In this document: piece after piece, positions 1-8,742 of the stretch
How the letters are laid out: each line of letters opens with the position of its first letter
How positions within the stretch are numbered: the first letter of the stretch is position 1
Assembly: GCA_022071975.1 (NCBI GenBank)
Contig: JAJVIO010000048.1
Span: 1 to 58,348, forward strand
DNA: 58,348 nucleotides
From: Planctomycetota bacterium
GTDB lineage: Bacteria; Planctomycetota; UBA8742; UBA2392
Reading direction: 5' to 3'
Position numbers and translations under genes: made by a program
Notes under the pieces: generated by a model
Databases searched by the model: none
Seen by the model: the letters and a program-made list of their open reading frames with translations, nothing else
Told to the model about the DNA's origin: nothing

Positions 1-487
1 AAACACGAAATCACAAAAGGAGCAGCCACAAAAGGTCTGCTGTTTTTGTGCGCAGTTACTTTTGTGTTTTTGTGTTTTCGTGGCCGACTAACTCGAAGCA
101 CAGCAGACTCACGCCAAGCCGCCAAGGAGCCAGGAGAGGCACTGCTTTTCGTAGCGCCTTGGCGCCTCCGCGTGAACCCGCAGTTGCCGTGCTTCGCGGT
201 CCTTCGCGGAACTTCGCGGTTCACTCCGTTCCGAGCAAACTGCGGCAGGCCACGAAAACACGAAATCACAAAAGGAGCAGCCACAAAAGGTCTGCTGTTT
301 TTGTGCGCAGTTACTTTTGTGTTTTTGTGTTTTCGTGGCCGACTAACTCGAAGCACAGCAGACTCACGCCAAGCCGCCAAGGCGCCAAGAGATGTACTGC
401 AGTTCTTGGCGCCTTAGCGCCTCCGCGTGAACCCGCAGTTGCCGTGCTTCGCGGTCCTTCGCGGAGCTTCGCGGTTCACGCCGTTTC
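1..487. repeat. Imperfect 255-bp tandem repeat with internal inverted repeats
   Basis: The segment from position 1 recurs from position 256 with few changes, giving nearly two copies of a 255-bp unit. Each unit holds an inverted pair: CACGAAAA CACGAAAT CACAAAAG words (8-bp period) face CTTTTGTG TTTTTGTG TTTTCGTG words about 45 bp later. The second half of each unit has CGCCAAG and CTTCGCGG words that resemble repeats at 20.2, 45.6 and 51.8 kb. Open frames crossing it (46-575) follow the repeat and are not credible genes. Confidence 0.85.
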
Positions 488-495
488 GTGGCCCG

Positions 496-1491
496 TCAAC
501 TCGAAGCTGGTGTCACGGCCTTGGGCTGGGGCTTTTCGCGCCATGCCGAAGGTGACACCCCGGTGGCGCGCTTGAAGGCGCGGCTGAAGGCGGCCTCCGA
601 GTCGTACCCCACCCGGGTCGCGATGCGCAGCAGCGTGTGCGAGCTGCCGGCCAGCAGACCGGCCGCCACCTGCATGCGCCAGTTGCGCAGGTAGGTCATG
701 GGCGGCATGCCCACGTGCTCGGTGAAGCGCTCGGCGATCACGGTGCGCGACACGCCGACCCGGCGGGCCAGCTCATCCAGGGTCCACGGGTAGGCCGGGT
801 CCTGGTGGATCAGGGTGATCGCCTGCCCCACCTGCGGGTCTTTCAAACCGGCCAGCCAGCTGCGAGCGCCTTCACCCTGGGCCTCGGCGTAGCGGCGTAC
901 AGCCTCGATGAACAGCAGCTCGCTGAGTTTCGACAGCACGCCGCCGCCACCGATGCGGCGCTGATGGCTTTCCTGCATGGTCGCGTCGATCAGGTTGCCC
1001 AGCCAGTCGTTCGCCGCGCCTTCCACCACGAACATGCGCGGCAGCGACTGCAACAACGGATTGAACGGCCGCGAGTCGCAACCCAGGAATCCGCAAACGA
1101 CGCGGGCACTCTCGACGCCGCCCTCACCGGGCCTGACGTGGAAGGGCAGCGGGCGTTCCAGGCTGGGCTCGCGGTAGAGGTTCATGTTGTAAGCGCCGCG
1201 CATGTTGGGTTCGCTGGAGAGCACGTGGGCGTCGCCCTGCGGGAAGATGACGATGCTGCGCGGGCCGAGTTGCACGGGCTCGGCGCTGCCGTCCGCGAGT
1301 TGCGCCCAGCAACTGCCGTAGGCGATCACGTGGTACTCGATCAGGTGCTGGGCGCCCGGCATCAGGCGCGGCGCGAGCACTTCGCCGGGCGGCGCCTCGG
1401 TGACCCAGGGCTTGGACGCCAGCAGGTCGAAGAAGATCGCGCCGGAGAGGCGCACGTTCTTCAGCACATCCGACAGCAGGTCGCTTTCCAA
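496..1491 (-). CDS. AraC-family transcriptional regulator
   Basis: A 331-residue protein with an N-terminal cupin-like AraC ligand-binding domain (about residues 10-200) and a C-terminal double helix-turn-helix. The HTH region (about 220-320) includes the conserved ARRVGVSRTVIAERF and RVGYDSEAAFSRAFKR stretches. The start is TTG, with AAAAGGG about 8 nt upstream and no in-frame ATG before the upstream stop. It is divergent from the methyltransferase at 1660, and the 168-bp gap probably holds both promoters, so it may regulate that gene. The ligand is not predictable. Family call is firm; regulation of the neighbour is inferred from arrangement only. Confidence 0.92.
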   Translation of the reverse strand: MESDLLSDVLKNVRLSGAIFFDLLASKPWVTEAPPGEVLAPRLMPGAQHLIEYHVIAYGSCWAQLADGSAEPVQLGPRSIVIFPQGDAHVLSSEPNMRGAYNMNLYREPSLERPLPFHVRPGEGGVESARVVCGFLGCDSRPFNPLLQSLPRMFVVEGAANDWLGNLIDATMQESHQRRIGGGGVLSKLSELLFIEAVRRYAEAQGEGARSWLAGLKDPQVGQAITLIHQDPAYPWTLDELARRVGVSRTVIAERFTEHVGMPPMTYLRNWRMQVAAGLLAGSSHTLLRIATRVGYDSEAAFSRAFKRATGVSPSAWREKPQPKAVTPASS

Positions 1492-1659
1492 GTGGCCGCC
1501 CTTTTCAATCTCCGTCCGGACGATCTGTCATGAAGCGCGCACCCGCGATCATTCCGGCTGCGCGCGCCGCGGGGTACGGTCTTCGCGTAATCACCGGCGG
1601 CCCGCGGGCGCTGCCGGCCGTACCGGACCGGCCCGCAACCAGAACCAGGGAGTATAGCG

Positions 1660-2739
1660 ATGAGAGGATTGGCGCATACGGACAAACTCGACCCGGAGAA
1701 GCTCGAACAGTTTTCCCTCAAGGTAATGACCGACATCGGCAGCTCGGTGCTGACGCTGCTCAGCTACATCGGCGACCAGACCGGCGTGTACCGCGCCCTG
1801 CGCGACGGCGGCCGCATGGGCGCCGATGCCCTGGCGCGCGCCGCCGGCGTGGACGCCCGCTACCTGCGCGAATGGCTCAGCGCGCAGGCCGCCGCCGGCT
1901 ACGTCAACTACCACGCCGAAGACGAAACCTTCTCGCTGTCACCGGAGCAGGCGGTGGTGCTGGCACAGGAAGGCCACCCGGCCTGCATGCAGGGCTACGC
2001 ACAGTTCGCGATCTCGCAGCTTGCGACCTACGAGAAGGCGATCGACGTGTTCCGCAGCGGCGCCGGCCGCCCCTGGGGCGAGCACCACTCCGGCTGCTTC
2101 TGCGGCACCGACCGATTCTTCCGGCCGGGCTACGCGCTGCACATGCTGGACAGCTGGCTGCCGGGGCTGGACGGCGTGGTCGAAAAGCTGCAGCGCGGCG
2201 CGCGCGTGGCCGACGTCGGCTGCGGCCACGGCTCATCCACGGTGATGCTGGCCGAGGCCTTCCCTGCCTCGGTGATCGAGGGCTTTGACTTCCACCTGCC
2301 GTCCATCGAGGCCGCGCGTGAACGCGCCGAAGAAGCGGGCGTCACGGGCAACACCAGCTTCGAGGTGCGCGCCGCCAAGCAGTTACCGGCCAAGGGGTAC
2401 GACCTGGTGTGCATGTTCGACGCCCTGCACGACATGGGCGACCCGGTGGGCGCGGCGCGGCACATCCGCGAGTGCCTGGCGCCTGACGGCACCTTCATGG
2501 TGGTGGAGCCGCTGGCGGGCGACAGTCTGTCGGACAACCTGAACCTGCTGGGCCAGCTGTTTTACTCGAGTTCCACGCTGGTCTGCACGCCGGCCTCGCG
2601 CGCACAGGAGGTCGGGCTGGCGCTGGGCGCGCAGGCGGGCGAGAAGCGGCTGACCGAGGTGCTGAAGCTGGCCGGTTTCACGCGCGTGCGGCGCGTGGCG
2701 CAAACACAGTCCAACATGGTGCTTGAAGCGAGGCCGTAG
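1660..2739 (+). CDS. SAM-dependent methyltransferase with N-terminal winged helix
   Basis: A 359-residue class I methyltransferase. Residues about 20-90 form the dimerisation/winged-helix segment typical of small-molecule methyltransferases (GADALARAAGVDARYL). SAM motif I is VADVGCGHG at residues 183-191, followed by an acidic residue in EGFDFH and a later LVCMFDALHDMGDP motif. AGGGAG lies just before the ATG. A strong hairpin follows the stop, so it is probably monocistronic. The substrate is unknown; similar proteins occur beside regulators in many actinobacteria and planctomycetes. Divergent from an AraC regulator that may control it. Confidence 0.88.
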   Translation: MRGLAHTDKLDPEKLEQFSLKVMTDIGSSVLTLLSYIGDQTGVYRALRDGGRMGADALARAAGVDARYLREWLSAQAAAGYVNYHAEDETFSLSPEQAVVLAQEGHPACMQGYAQFAISQLATYEKAIDVFRSGAGRPWGEHHSGCFCGTDRFFRPGYALHMLDSWLPGLDGVVEKLQRGARVADVGCGHGSSTVMLAEAFPASVIEGFDFHLPSIEAARERAEEAGVTGNTSFEVRAAKQLPAKGYDLVCMFDALHDMGDPVGAARHIRECLAPDGTFMVVEPLAGDSLSDNLNLLGQLFYSSSTLVCTPASRAQEVGLALGAQAGEKRLTEVLKLAGFTRVRRVAQTQSNMVLEARP

Positions 2740-2747
2740 ACGAAAGA

Positions 2748-2783
2748 CCGGGCGGCGGGCAGCAGTCCGCCGCCCGGGCGTTT
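2748..2783 (+). terminator. Strong GC hairpin after the methyltransferase gene
   Basis: CCGGGCGGCGG and CCGCCGCCCGG form a perfect 11-bp stem around an 8-nt loop (GCAGCAGT), followed only by GCGTTTG. It starts 8 bp after the methyltransferase stop. The T-run is weak, so it could be a terminator or an mRNA-stabilising 3' hairpin. Confidence 0.7.
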
Positions 2784-2935
2784 GCACAATGATTCAGCAG
2801 AGGCGCGCGGATTGTCATGGTAAGACAACGCGGCTCGGGGGCAGTGATTAAGGACGGATCAATCCGTCGGCGGAAGGAATGCCGGCGGTTCAGGCAGTGT
2901 TAAGTGTGCTCTCCCACCACAGGAGCACACACAGG

Positions 2936-4435
2936 ATGGACCGCGCGGAAAAACTCCGGCAGCTGGGCGTGCACCGCCAGGCATTCTCGCAACTCCAGGA
3001 CGAACTGGGGCTGGAAGCGCTGCCCCGTATAGGTGAACTCACGCCATCGCAGCAAACGGCGATCCATGAGCACCTGGTGCGTGTCGCGCCCAACTTTCTT
3101 TCCCTGCACGCCGACAACGGCGATTACCTGTTCGCCTCAAACGCCGTTGAGCACGTGCTTGGCTACCAGCCCTTTCAGCTGGTGGGACGCAGCGCCTACG
3201 AATTCTTCCACCCCGACGACATCAAGCGCATCGCCGAGGACCACTCAGGGCACAGCAACGGCGACCGCCGGCGCGTGGAGTATCGCATCCGTCGCGGCGA
3301 CGGCAGCTGGCTGTGGGTCGAGACCGACAGCCACTCCTATATCGACGAGCAGACCGGCCAGCGTTTCATCGCGGCCGTCACCCGCGACGTGCAGCGCCGC
3401 CACGAGCAGGAAGAGCAGCTTTCCTGGCTGAACAGGCAGCTCAAGCTGATGCATGAGATCGCCCTGCGCATCAACGGCGGTTCCGATGAAGAACTGCTGA
3501 CCGCCCTGCGCCTGATGCGCGAGGCCCTCGGCATGGAAGCGGGCATGATCAGCCGCATCGAGGACGGCCGGGTAACCGCGCACCTGACGGAAGGGCTCGA
3601 CCTGCCGGTGCCCATGGGCGCCACCTTCCCGATCCAGGACAGCGTCACGGAGTTCACCGCCGGCTCGGTGATGGTGGTGGCCTTCGAGAGCGCCGCCTTG
3701 AATCCCGCGCCTCACGGCCTGATCGTGGAGGCCTGGAAACTCCAGAGCTACATCGGCACACGTCTCAATGTGAACGGCCGGGTGTACGGCACGCTGGCGT
3801 TCGCAAGCCGCAAGCCGCGCGAGAAGACGTGGACCGTTGATGAAAAGCAGCTGGTGAACCTGGCCGGCCAGTGGGTGCAACGTTCCATCGAGCTGGCGCT
3901 GAACAAGCAGGAACTCGACAAGTCCACCACGCGCCTCAAGCGCCTGGCAACACGCGATTCGCTGACCGGCCTGTGGAACCGCGCCGAGGTGATCAGCCGC
4001 CTGCACGCCGAGATGGAGCGCGCCGACCGCTACGGCACGCCGCTGTGTATCGCCATGCTCGACCTCGACCACTTCAAGAAAATCAACGACACCATCGGCC
4101 ACGCCGCCGGCGACGACGCCCTGCGCCTGGTGGCCGAAGCCCTGCACGCCACCCTGCGCACCACGGATATCTGCGGGCGCTACGGCGGCGAGGAATTTCT
4201 GGTGATCTGGCCCAACGTGGGACTGCAGGCCGCCGGCCTGGCCGCCGAACGCCTGCGCAACGCGGTAGGCAACCTGACGGTCACCGCAGATGACAACTGC
4301 CTGTTGCTCGGCGCCAGCCTGGGCGTGGCCGAGTATCGCCGCGGCGAAACGCTGGACGAGCTGGTGGCCCGCGCCGACGCCGCCCTCTACGAAGCCAAAC
4401 ACGCCGGCCGCAACCGCGTGGTGCACGCTTCCTGA
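2936..4435 (+). CDS. PAS-GAF-GGDEF diguanylate cyclase
   Basis: A cytoplasmic signalling protein of 499 residues from the chosen start. It has a PAS domain with PAC motif (about residues 45-165, including YRIRRGDGSWLWVETDSH), a GAF domain (about 180-325) and a GGDEF domain (about 340-498). The active-site motif is GGEEF at 417-421, preceded five residues earlier by RTTD, an intact I-site RxxD. It should therefore make cyclic di-GMP and be product-inhibited. I chose the ATG at 2936, with AGGAG 10 nt upstream; an ATG at 2879 with GGAAGG almost adjacent would add 19 residues. No transmembrane segment is visible. Confidence 0.93.
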   Translation: MDRAEKLRQLGVHRQAFSQLQDELGLEALPRIGELTPSQQTAIHEHLVRVAPNFLSLHADNGDYLFASNAVEHVLGYQPFQLVGRSAYEFFHPDDIKRIAEDHSGHSNGDRRRVEYRIRRGDGSWLWVETDSHSYIDEQTGQRFIAAVTRDVQRRHEQEEQLSWLNRQLKLMHEIALRINGGSDEELLTALRLMREALGMEAGMISRIEDGRVTAHLTEGLDLPVPMGATFPIQDSVTEFTAGSVMVVAFESAALNPAPHGLIVEAWKLQSYIGTRLNVNGRVYGTLAFASRKPREKTWTVDEKQLVNLAGQWVQRSIELALNKQELDKSTTRLKRLATRDSLTGLWNRAEVISRLHAEMERADRYGTPLCIAMLDLDHFKKINDTIGHAAGDDALRLVAEALHATLRTTDICGRYGGEEFLVIWPNVGLQAAGLAAERLRNAVGNLTVTADDNCLLLGASLGVAEYRRGETLDELVARADAALYEAKHAGRNRVVHAS

Positions 4436-4471
4436 TTGCGCGACAGCCGGGACAGGCAATCCGGATATGGC

Positions 4472-4753
4472 CTAGGCGGCGGGGCGGCGGCGCTTGAACA
4501 GGTTGGTGATGCCCCAGCGTCGGGTAGGCCGGCGCGTGGGATTGTCCGGGCCGCTGAAGTTGCGATCATGCAGGTCCAGCGCCAGTTCCATGTCCTCTGG
4601 ACGCGTCAAGACACACCAGCAGCGCGCGTCCGTCACATGCGCGAGCTTGATAACCCTGGCCGCTACGCCTTTCTGGTGAATCAGGTCGCGCAGAAATTTG
4701 GCGTCCGCTTCTGTCAGGGGCGCGCCGATGCGCACCCACACGTGCGATTCCAC
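4472..4753 (-). CDS. Small protein paralogous to the next gene, GTG start
   Basis: A 93-residue protein beginning ESHVWVRIGAPL after a GTG start. The start was set by comparison with the paralogue at 4874-5362: both have GGAG 6-7 nt before a non-ATG start and the same W-V-R-(I/V)-GAPL context. The core (about residues 5-65) has alternating strands and helices reminiscent of DUF2007 putative signal-transducing proteins, though I would not assign that family firmly. The C-terminus is basic (RRPTRRWG, KRRRPAA) with no membrane segment. It is convergent with the diguanylate cyclase. Function unknown. Confidence 0.7.
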   Translation of the reverse strand: MESHVWVRIGAPLTEADAKFLRDLIHQKGVAARVIKLAHVTDARCWCVLTRPEDMELALDLHDRNFSGPDNPTRRPTRRWGITNLFKRRRPAA

Positions 4754-4873
4754 TGCAGTCTCCAATGCCCCGAAGGGCACAGATAAAGTGTAGCGGCCGC
4801 AAGCCGCCTGTCATCGGCCCGAGCGGCGGGGCTGCGGGGCGCGCACCCCACCGCCGGCGGTAGCCGTAGTTTT

Positions 4874-5362
4874 CTACGGCTTGCGTTCGCGGCCTTCGCT
4901 GTTGCGCCTCGCCACGGTCGTCGAGGTCTGCGCGGAGCTCTGTTGCACGGTCGGTTCGCTCACCCGAGATACGGAAAATGCCAGCGCCAGCAGCAGGCCG
5001 CACAAGGCCAGCGCCGCGCCGGCCATGCCGGCCATCAGCGCGCTGCCCCTCACGACCCAGCCCAATGGCGCGCCGATCGCCGCTCCGCTGACGCTGGCGA
5101 CCGCAGGCCACAGGCCCACGGATGCACGGGATGCGCGGGCGCGCTTGGGTTCCGTGCCGTCCGTGAAGTGCCTGGCGCGGATGGCCTTCGCGGCAGAGTA
5201 GTTCTCACGCCGGGTCAGCACCACGACGCTTCGCCCGTCGTCGATGTCGCGCAGGTGCTTGAGCTTCGCGGGGTGTCCGGCGTCTTCGATCAGTTTGCGC
5301 AGGAACTCGGCGTCCTGCTCCACGAGTGGTGCGCCGACGCGCACCCAGTCTTGCGGGTTCAA
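4874..5362 (-). CDS. Paralogue of the 4472 gene with a two-helix membrane tail, TTG start
   Basis: A 162-residue protein whose first ~65 residues (NPQDWVRVGAPL onward, VVVLTRREN) match the small protein at 4472-4753. It adds a hydrophobic C-terminal half with two probable transmembrane helices (about residues 83-105 and 107-130) and a polar tail. The TTG start follows GGAGAACTGCC and aligns with the paralogue's GTG start; an upstream ATG at 5395 would add 11 poorly conserved residues. It precedes the 4472 gene on the same strand by 120 bp, so the pair looks like a tandem duplication in which one copy gained or lost a membrane anchor. Function unknown. Confidence 0.7.
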   Translation of the reverse strand: MNPQDWVRVGAPLVEQDAEFLRKLIEDAGHPAKLKHLRDIDDGRSVVVLTRRENYSAAKAIRARHFTDGTEPKRARASRASVGLWPAVASVSGAAIGAPLGWVVRGSALMAGMAGAALALCGLLLALAFSVSRVSEPTVQQSSAQTSTTVARRNSEGRERKP

Positions 5363-5568
5363 GGCAGTTCTCCAGTGTCCATTGCGGACACGCAATCATT
5401 GTAGTTCAGCGGCGGGCGGTTGCACCTCCACCAGCGGCAGGGGTGAATCCGCACGCCCGGCCCAGCCTGGAGTGTTTGAGCCTCTCCCGGCGCAGCCCGT
5501 GATTTTGTATACAGCCGTAATGCATACCTGAAACTCACAACAAGGCAGGGCCGCCGAGATCTGGAATC

Positions 5569-7806
5569 ATGAGCGCAACCCAAACTGCCGGATTTCGCCA
5601 GTGGCCCTACCTCGCCCTGCTGTTTGCGACCATCGTGCCCGTGCTGGCGCTCGGCTTGTACGCGTACCTGGTTGCGGCCGAGGCCATGGAACAGGACATC
5701 GACTCCAACCACCGCTCCCTGGCAAGCAGCACCGGCCAGTTGGTGTCAAAGGATTTCGAGCACTGGACCAACACCCTGAACAGCTATGCGCGCCTGCCCG
5801 CGTTTTCGCGTTTCATCCGCGACCGTGACGAAGAAGGCTCACGGGCGCGCCTGCAACTCCTGGTGAACCACTTCCCCGAGCTTGACCGCACGTTCGTGGC
5901 CGACTCGCAGGGCACCCTGTGGGCCGACTACCCCATGGCGCCGGAGTCCCTGGGCAAGAGCTTCAGCGACCGCGAATGGTTCAAGGGTGTGTCGCGCGAC
6001 TGGCAGCCCTACGTTTCCGGAGTGTATCGCCGCAACGCCTCGCCCCAGATCCTGCTGGTCGCCATTGCTGTTCCCGTGCCGGACCCCGACACCGGCGAGA
6101 TCGTGGGCATCCTGGTCGCGCAGGTGCGGTTGGACGCGCTGACCCACAGCCTCGCGAAGCTTACCAGGCGCGACGGCACCCAGATCGTGCTGATCGACCA
6201 CAATGGCCTCGTGGCCGCGCACCCGGGCCTGGATCTGCAGGAGCGCGCCCACGATGAATATGCCGGCATGGTTGCGGGCTGGAACGACAATGACACCTTT
6301 GAGGGCGTCGACCCGGTGAGCGGCACGTCCATGACCGGCGCCGTCACCCGCTGCCGCGTCGGCACGCGGGAGTGGACCGCCATCGCGCAGCTTCCGACGG
6401 CCGAGGCCCGCGCGCCGATCTCTTCGCTGCGCTGGCAGTTGCTGATCGGCGACCTGTTGCTGTTGTGCGTGGCCGCCGGTTTCTGCGTGGTGATCATACG
6501 CGATTTCCGGCGTATCCGGCAGTTGAACCGCAGCCTGGACGCAACCAACGAACAGCTGGCGCGCGAAGTCGAGATCCGCAAGGACACCGAGGTCGCGCTG
6601 CAGAAGGCCAACGTGCAGTTGGCGGAACGCGTCGAGGAGGGCAGCCGGGTGCTGGTAGACACGGAAGCCCAGTTGCGGCAGGCCCAGAAGATGGAGGCCG
6701 TGGGCCGTTTGGCGGGCGGTATCGCGCACGACTTCAACAACCTGCTGTCGGTGATCATCGGCTACGCGCAGTTCGCGCAGGAGGGGCTGCCCGGGGACTC
6801 GCCTTTGCGGGCGGACATCGAGGAGATCCGCCAGGCGGGCGAGCGCGCTTCAGCCTTGACGCGTCAACTGCTGGCGTTCAGCCGCAAGCAGGTGCTGCAG
6901 CCCGTGGTGCTGGACCTGAACGAGACCGTGGACGGCATGGACAAGATGCTGCGCCGCCTGCTGGGTGAGGACATCAGGTTCCAGACGCTGCTGGCCGCCG
7001 ACCTGGGCAAGGTCCGCGCCGACCCGGGACAGCTTGAGCAGGTGATCGTAAATCTCGCCATCAACGCCCGCGACGCCATGCCTGATGGGGGCAAGCTTAC
7101 TGTCGAGACCGGCAACGCTGAGCTGGATGAAAACTACGTCGCCGACCACCCCGACGCGAACGTGGGCCCCTACGTGTACTTCGCGATCAGCGACACCGGC
7201 ACCGGCATGGACGCGGCCACGCGCGAGAAGATCTTCGAGCCCTTCTTCACCACCAAGGAAAGAGGCCGCGGCACAGGGCTCGGGCTCAGCACCGTCTACG
7301 GCATCATCAAGCAGAGCGGCGGCAACATCTGGGTCTACAGCGAACCCGGGCGCGGCACGACTTTCAAAGTCTACCTGCCCCGCGTGGAGGACGCGTCGGC
7401 GCCCCGGGCGGCGCAGGCCCCGAAACAGGCCGACCGCGGCACGGAAACCGTGCTGATACTCGAGGACGAACCCGGCGTGCGAAGACTTGCCGTGCAGGTG
7501 CTGGAGTCCGCGGGCTACACGGTGCTGGCGGCCGAGAACGCGGAGCGGGCCCTGGAGTTGTTCAAGGCGAATCTGGGGAAGGTGCAACTGCTGCTGTCCG
7601 ACGTGGTGCTGCCCGGCACGGGCGGGCCGGCGCTGGCGAAGCAGTTGCAGGAGCTGAAGCCCGGCCTGAAGGTGCTGTTCATGTCAGGCTACACGGACAA
7701 CGCCATCGTGCACCACGGCGTGCTGGACGCCGGCGTGAACTTCATCGAGAAGCCCCTGCGCCCCGACGCGTTGCTCAAGAAAGTGCGCGGCGTGCTGGAT
7801 GCCTGA
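5569..7806 (+). CDS. Cache-domain hybrid sensor histidine kinase with receiver domain
   Basis: A 745-residue membrane sensor. TM1 is at about residues 12-35 and an extracytoplasmic Cache sensor at about 40-285 ([20 protein letters not shown] and YVSGVYRR are typical). TM2 is at about 290-313, then a short coiled linker. HisKA has the phosphoacceptor His387 in [13 protein letters not shown], followed by a HATPase ([35 protein letters not shown]). A C-terminal receiver has the phosphoacceptor Asp678 in [10 protein letters not shown]. No DNA-binding output is fused or adjacent. The nearby diguanylate cyclase could share a signal, but that is only proximity. Confidence 0.95.
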   Translation: MSATQTAGFRQWPYLALLFATIVPVLALGLYAYLVAAEAMEQDIDSNHRSLASSTGQLVSKDFEHWTNTLNSYARLPAFSRFIRDRDEEGSRARLQLLVNHFPELDRTFVADSQGTLWADYPMAPESLGKSFSDREWFKGVSRDWQPYVSGVYRRNASPQILLVAIAVPVPDPDTGEIVGILVAQVRLDALTHSLAKLTRRDGTQIVLIDHNGLVAAHPGLDLQERAHDEYAGMVAGWNDNDTFEGVDPVSGTSMTGAVTRCRVGTREWTAIAQLPTAEARAPISSLRWQLLIGDLLLLCVAAGFCVVIIRDFRRIRQLNRSLDATNEQLAREVEIRKDTEVALQKANVQLAERVEEGSRVLVDTEAQLRQAQKMEAVGRLAGGIAHDFNNLLSVIIGYAQFAQEGLPGDSPLRADIEEIRQAGERASALTRQLLAFSRKQVLQPVVLDLNETVDGMDKMLRRLLGEDIRFQTLLAADLGKVRADPGQLEQVIVNLAINARDAMPDGGKLTVETGNAELDENYVADHPDANVGPYVYFAISDTGTGMDAATREKIFEPFFTTKERGRGTGLGLSTVYGIIKQSGGNIWVYSEPGRGTTFKVYLPRVEDASAPRAAQAPKQADRGTETVLILEDEPGVRRLAVQVLESAGYTVLAAENAERALELFKANLGKVQLLLSDVVLPGTGGPALAKQLQELKPGLKVLFMSGYTDNAIVHHGVLDAGVNFIEKPLRPDALLKKVRGVLDA

Positions 7807-7960
7807 GCCCTGCTCTCGTGGGTCGCCCACGCCCGAACCCGATTCAGCAACGCGCCAAGGGCCGGTACGAGCATCTGCCGGGGCGGTAAATGGATGCCCT
7901 TGTGGACATCGAACGGTGTGTGGATACCAAGCCACATGCCGCACAGCCGCTGGACTAGGA

Positions 7961-8626
7961 TCACTCCGGCCATTGGGCGCCGGCGTTGATCCATTCCCTC
8001 AACTGCTCTACCTGGGCGTCCGTGAGCTTGTGAACGGCCGCCTGGCGCATGTCGGGGCGGCGGCCGCTGACGATCTCGATCAACGGGCTGGCCGCGCCGT
8101 CGCCGGGAACCACCAGCGGGCTGTCGGCGCGGAAGTAGTCTTCTCGCCGTTCCGCGTGAAAGCCGGCGGCCGGCCGGTCCCCGCCGTGGCAGCCGAGGCA
8201 GTTGTCCTGCAGCAGCCGACGAACGTCACCCGGTGTTGGTGCGGCATGCGGCGACTGGATCTCGTAGCGGCCGGCGTAGGTCAGCCACGCGAAGCCGCCC
8301 AGCAGCCCCGCCAGCGCCAGCACCGTGACGACTGCCGGCTTGATCATGCCCGGTTTGGGATTGCCTGAGCGCAGGATGCGCTTGCCGACTACGCTCACCA
8401 CCCATTGCCAGTGCAACGCCACGTGCAGTACCAGGGTCGCCAGGAACGCCAGGCTGATCCAGAAGTGCACGCTGCCCCACTGGTGTCGCGTCAGCCCCCA
8501 GAGGGCGAGGCTCTGGTTGGTGCCGGGTGGCAGCGGGAAGCGAAGCAGGAAGCCGGTCAGGATCATCGCCAGGAAAAGCACGCCCGCGGCGATGTCCACC
8601 AGCATGTTCACGAGGGTTCGGTTCAT
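7961..8626 (-). CDS. Cytochrome b-like membrane domain fused to a cytochrome c domain
   Basis: A 221-residue protein from the ATG that opens MNRTLVNMLVD. Three hydrophobic segments (about residues 6-27, 43-65 and 88-108) carry several His residues (RHQWGSVHFW, LHVALHWQW), as in DUF4405/cytochrome b561-like haem proteins. After the third helix comes a periplasmic cytochrome c domain with a CLGCH haem motif (about residues 140-144) and a C-terminal LTDAQVEQLREWINAGA, typical of planctomycete-type cytochrome c domains. It probably passes electrons between a membrane quinol/haem site and a periplasmic acceptor. It is convergent with the kinase gene. Confidence 0.8.
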   Translation of the reverse strand: MNRTLVNMLVDIAAGVLFLAMILTGFLLRFPLPPGTNQSLALWGLTRHQWGSVHFWISLAFLATLVLHVALHWQWVVSVVGKRILRSGNPKPGMIKPAVVTVLALAGLLGGFAWLTYAGRYEIQSPHAAPTPGDVRRLLQDNCLGCHGGDRPAAGFHAERREDYFRADSPLVVPGDGAASPLIEIVSGRRPDMRQAAVHKLTDAQVEQLREWINAGAQWPE

Positions 8627-8742
8627 GTGGTGACAACGCAGAACCCCGCGGCGCAAGTCCACGCCGCGTTGCCCTGACGGCCCGTGCCGCTATAGTCTGC
8701 GCGGTCTGGACCGCGCTCAGCGCGGCTTGAGGAAAGGCTGTC

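Noticed and set aside
46..575. Open frames of 123 and 175 codons in the first 575 bp
   Set aside because: They are translations of the tandem repeat; the same peptide recurs every 85 codons and no start signal is present.
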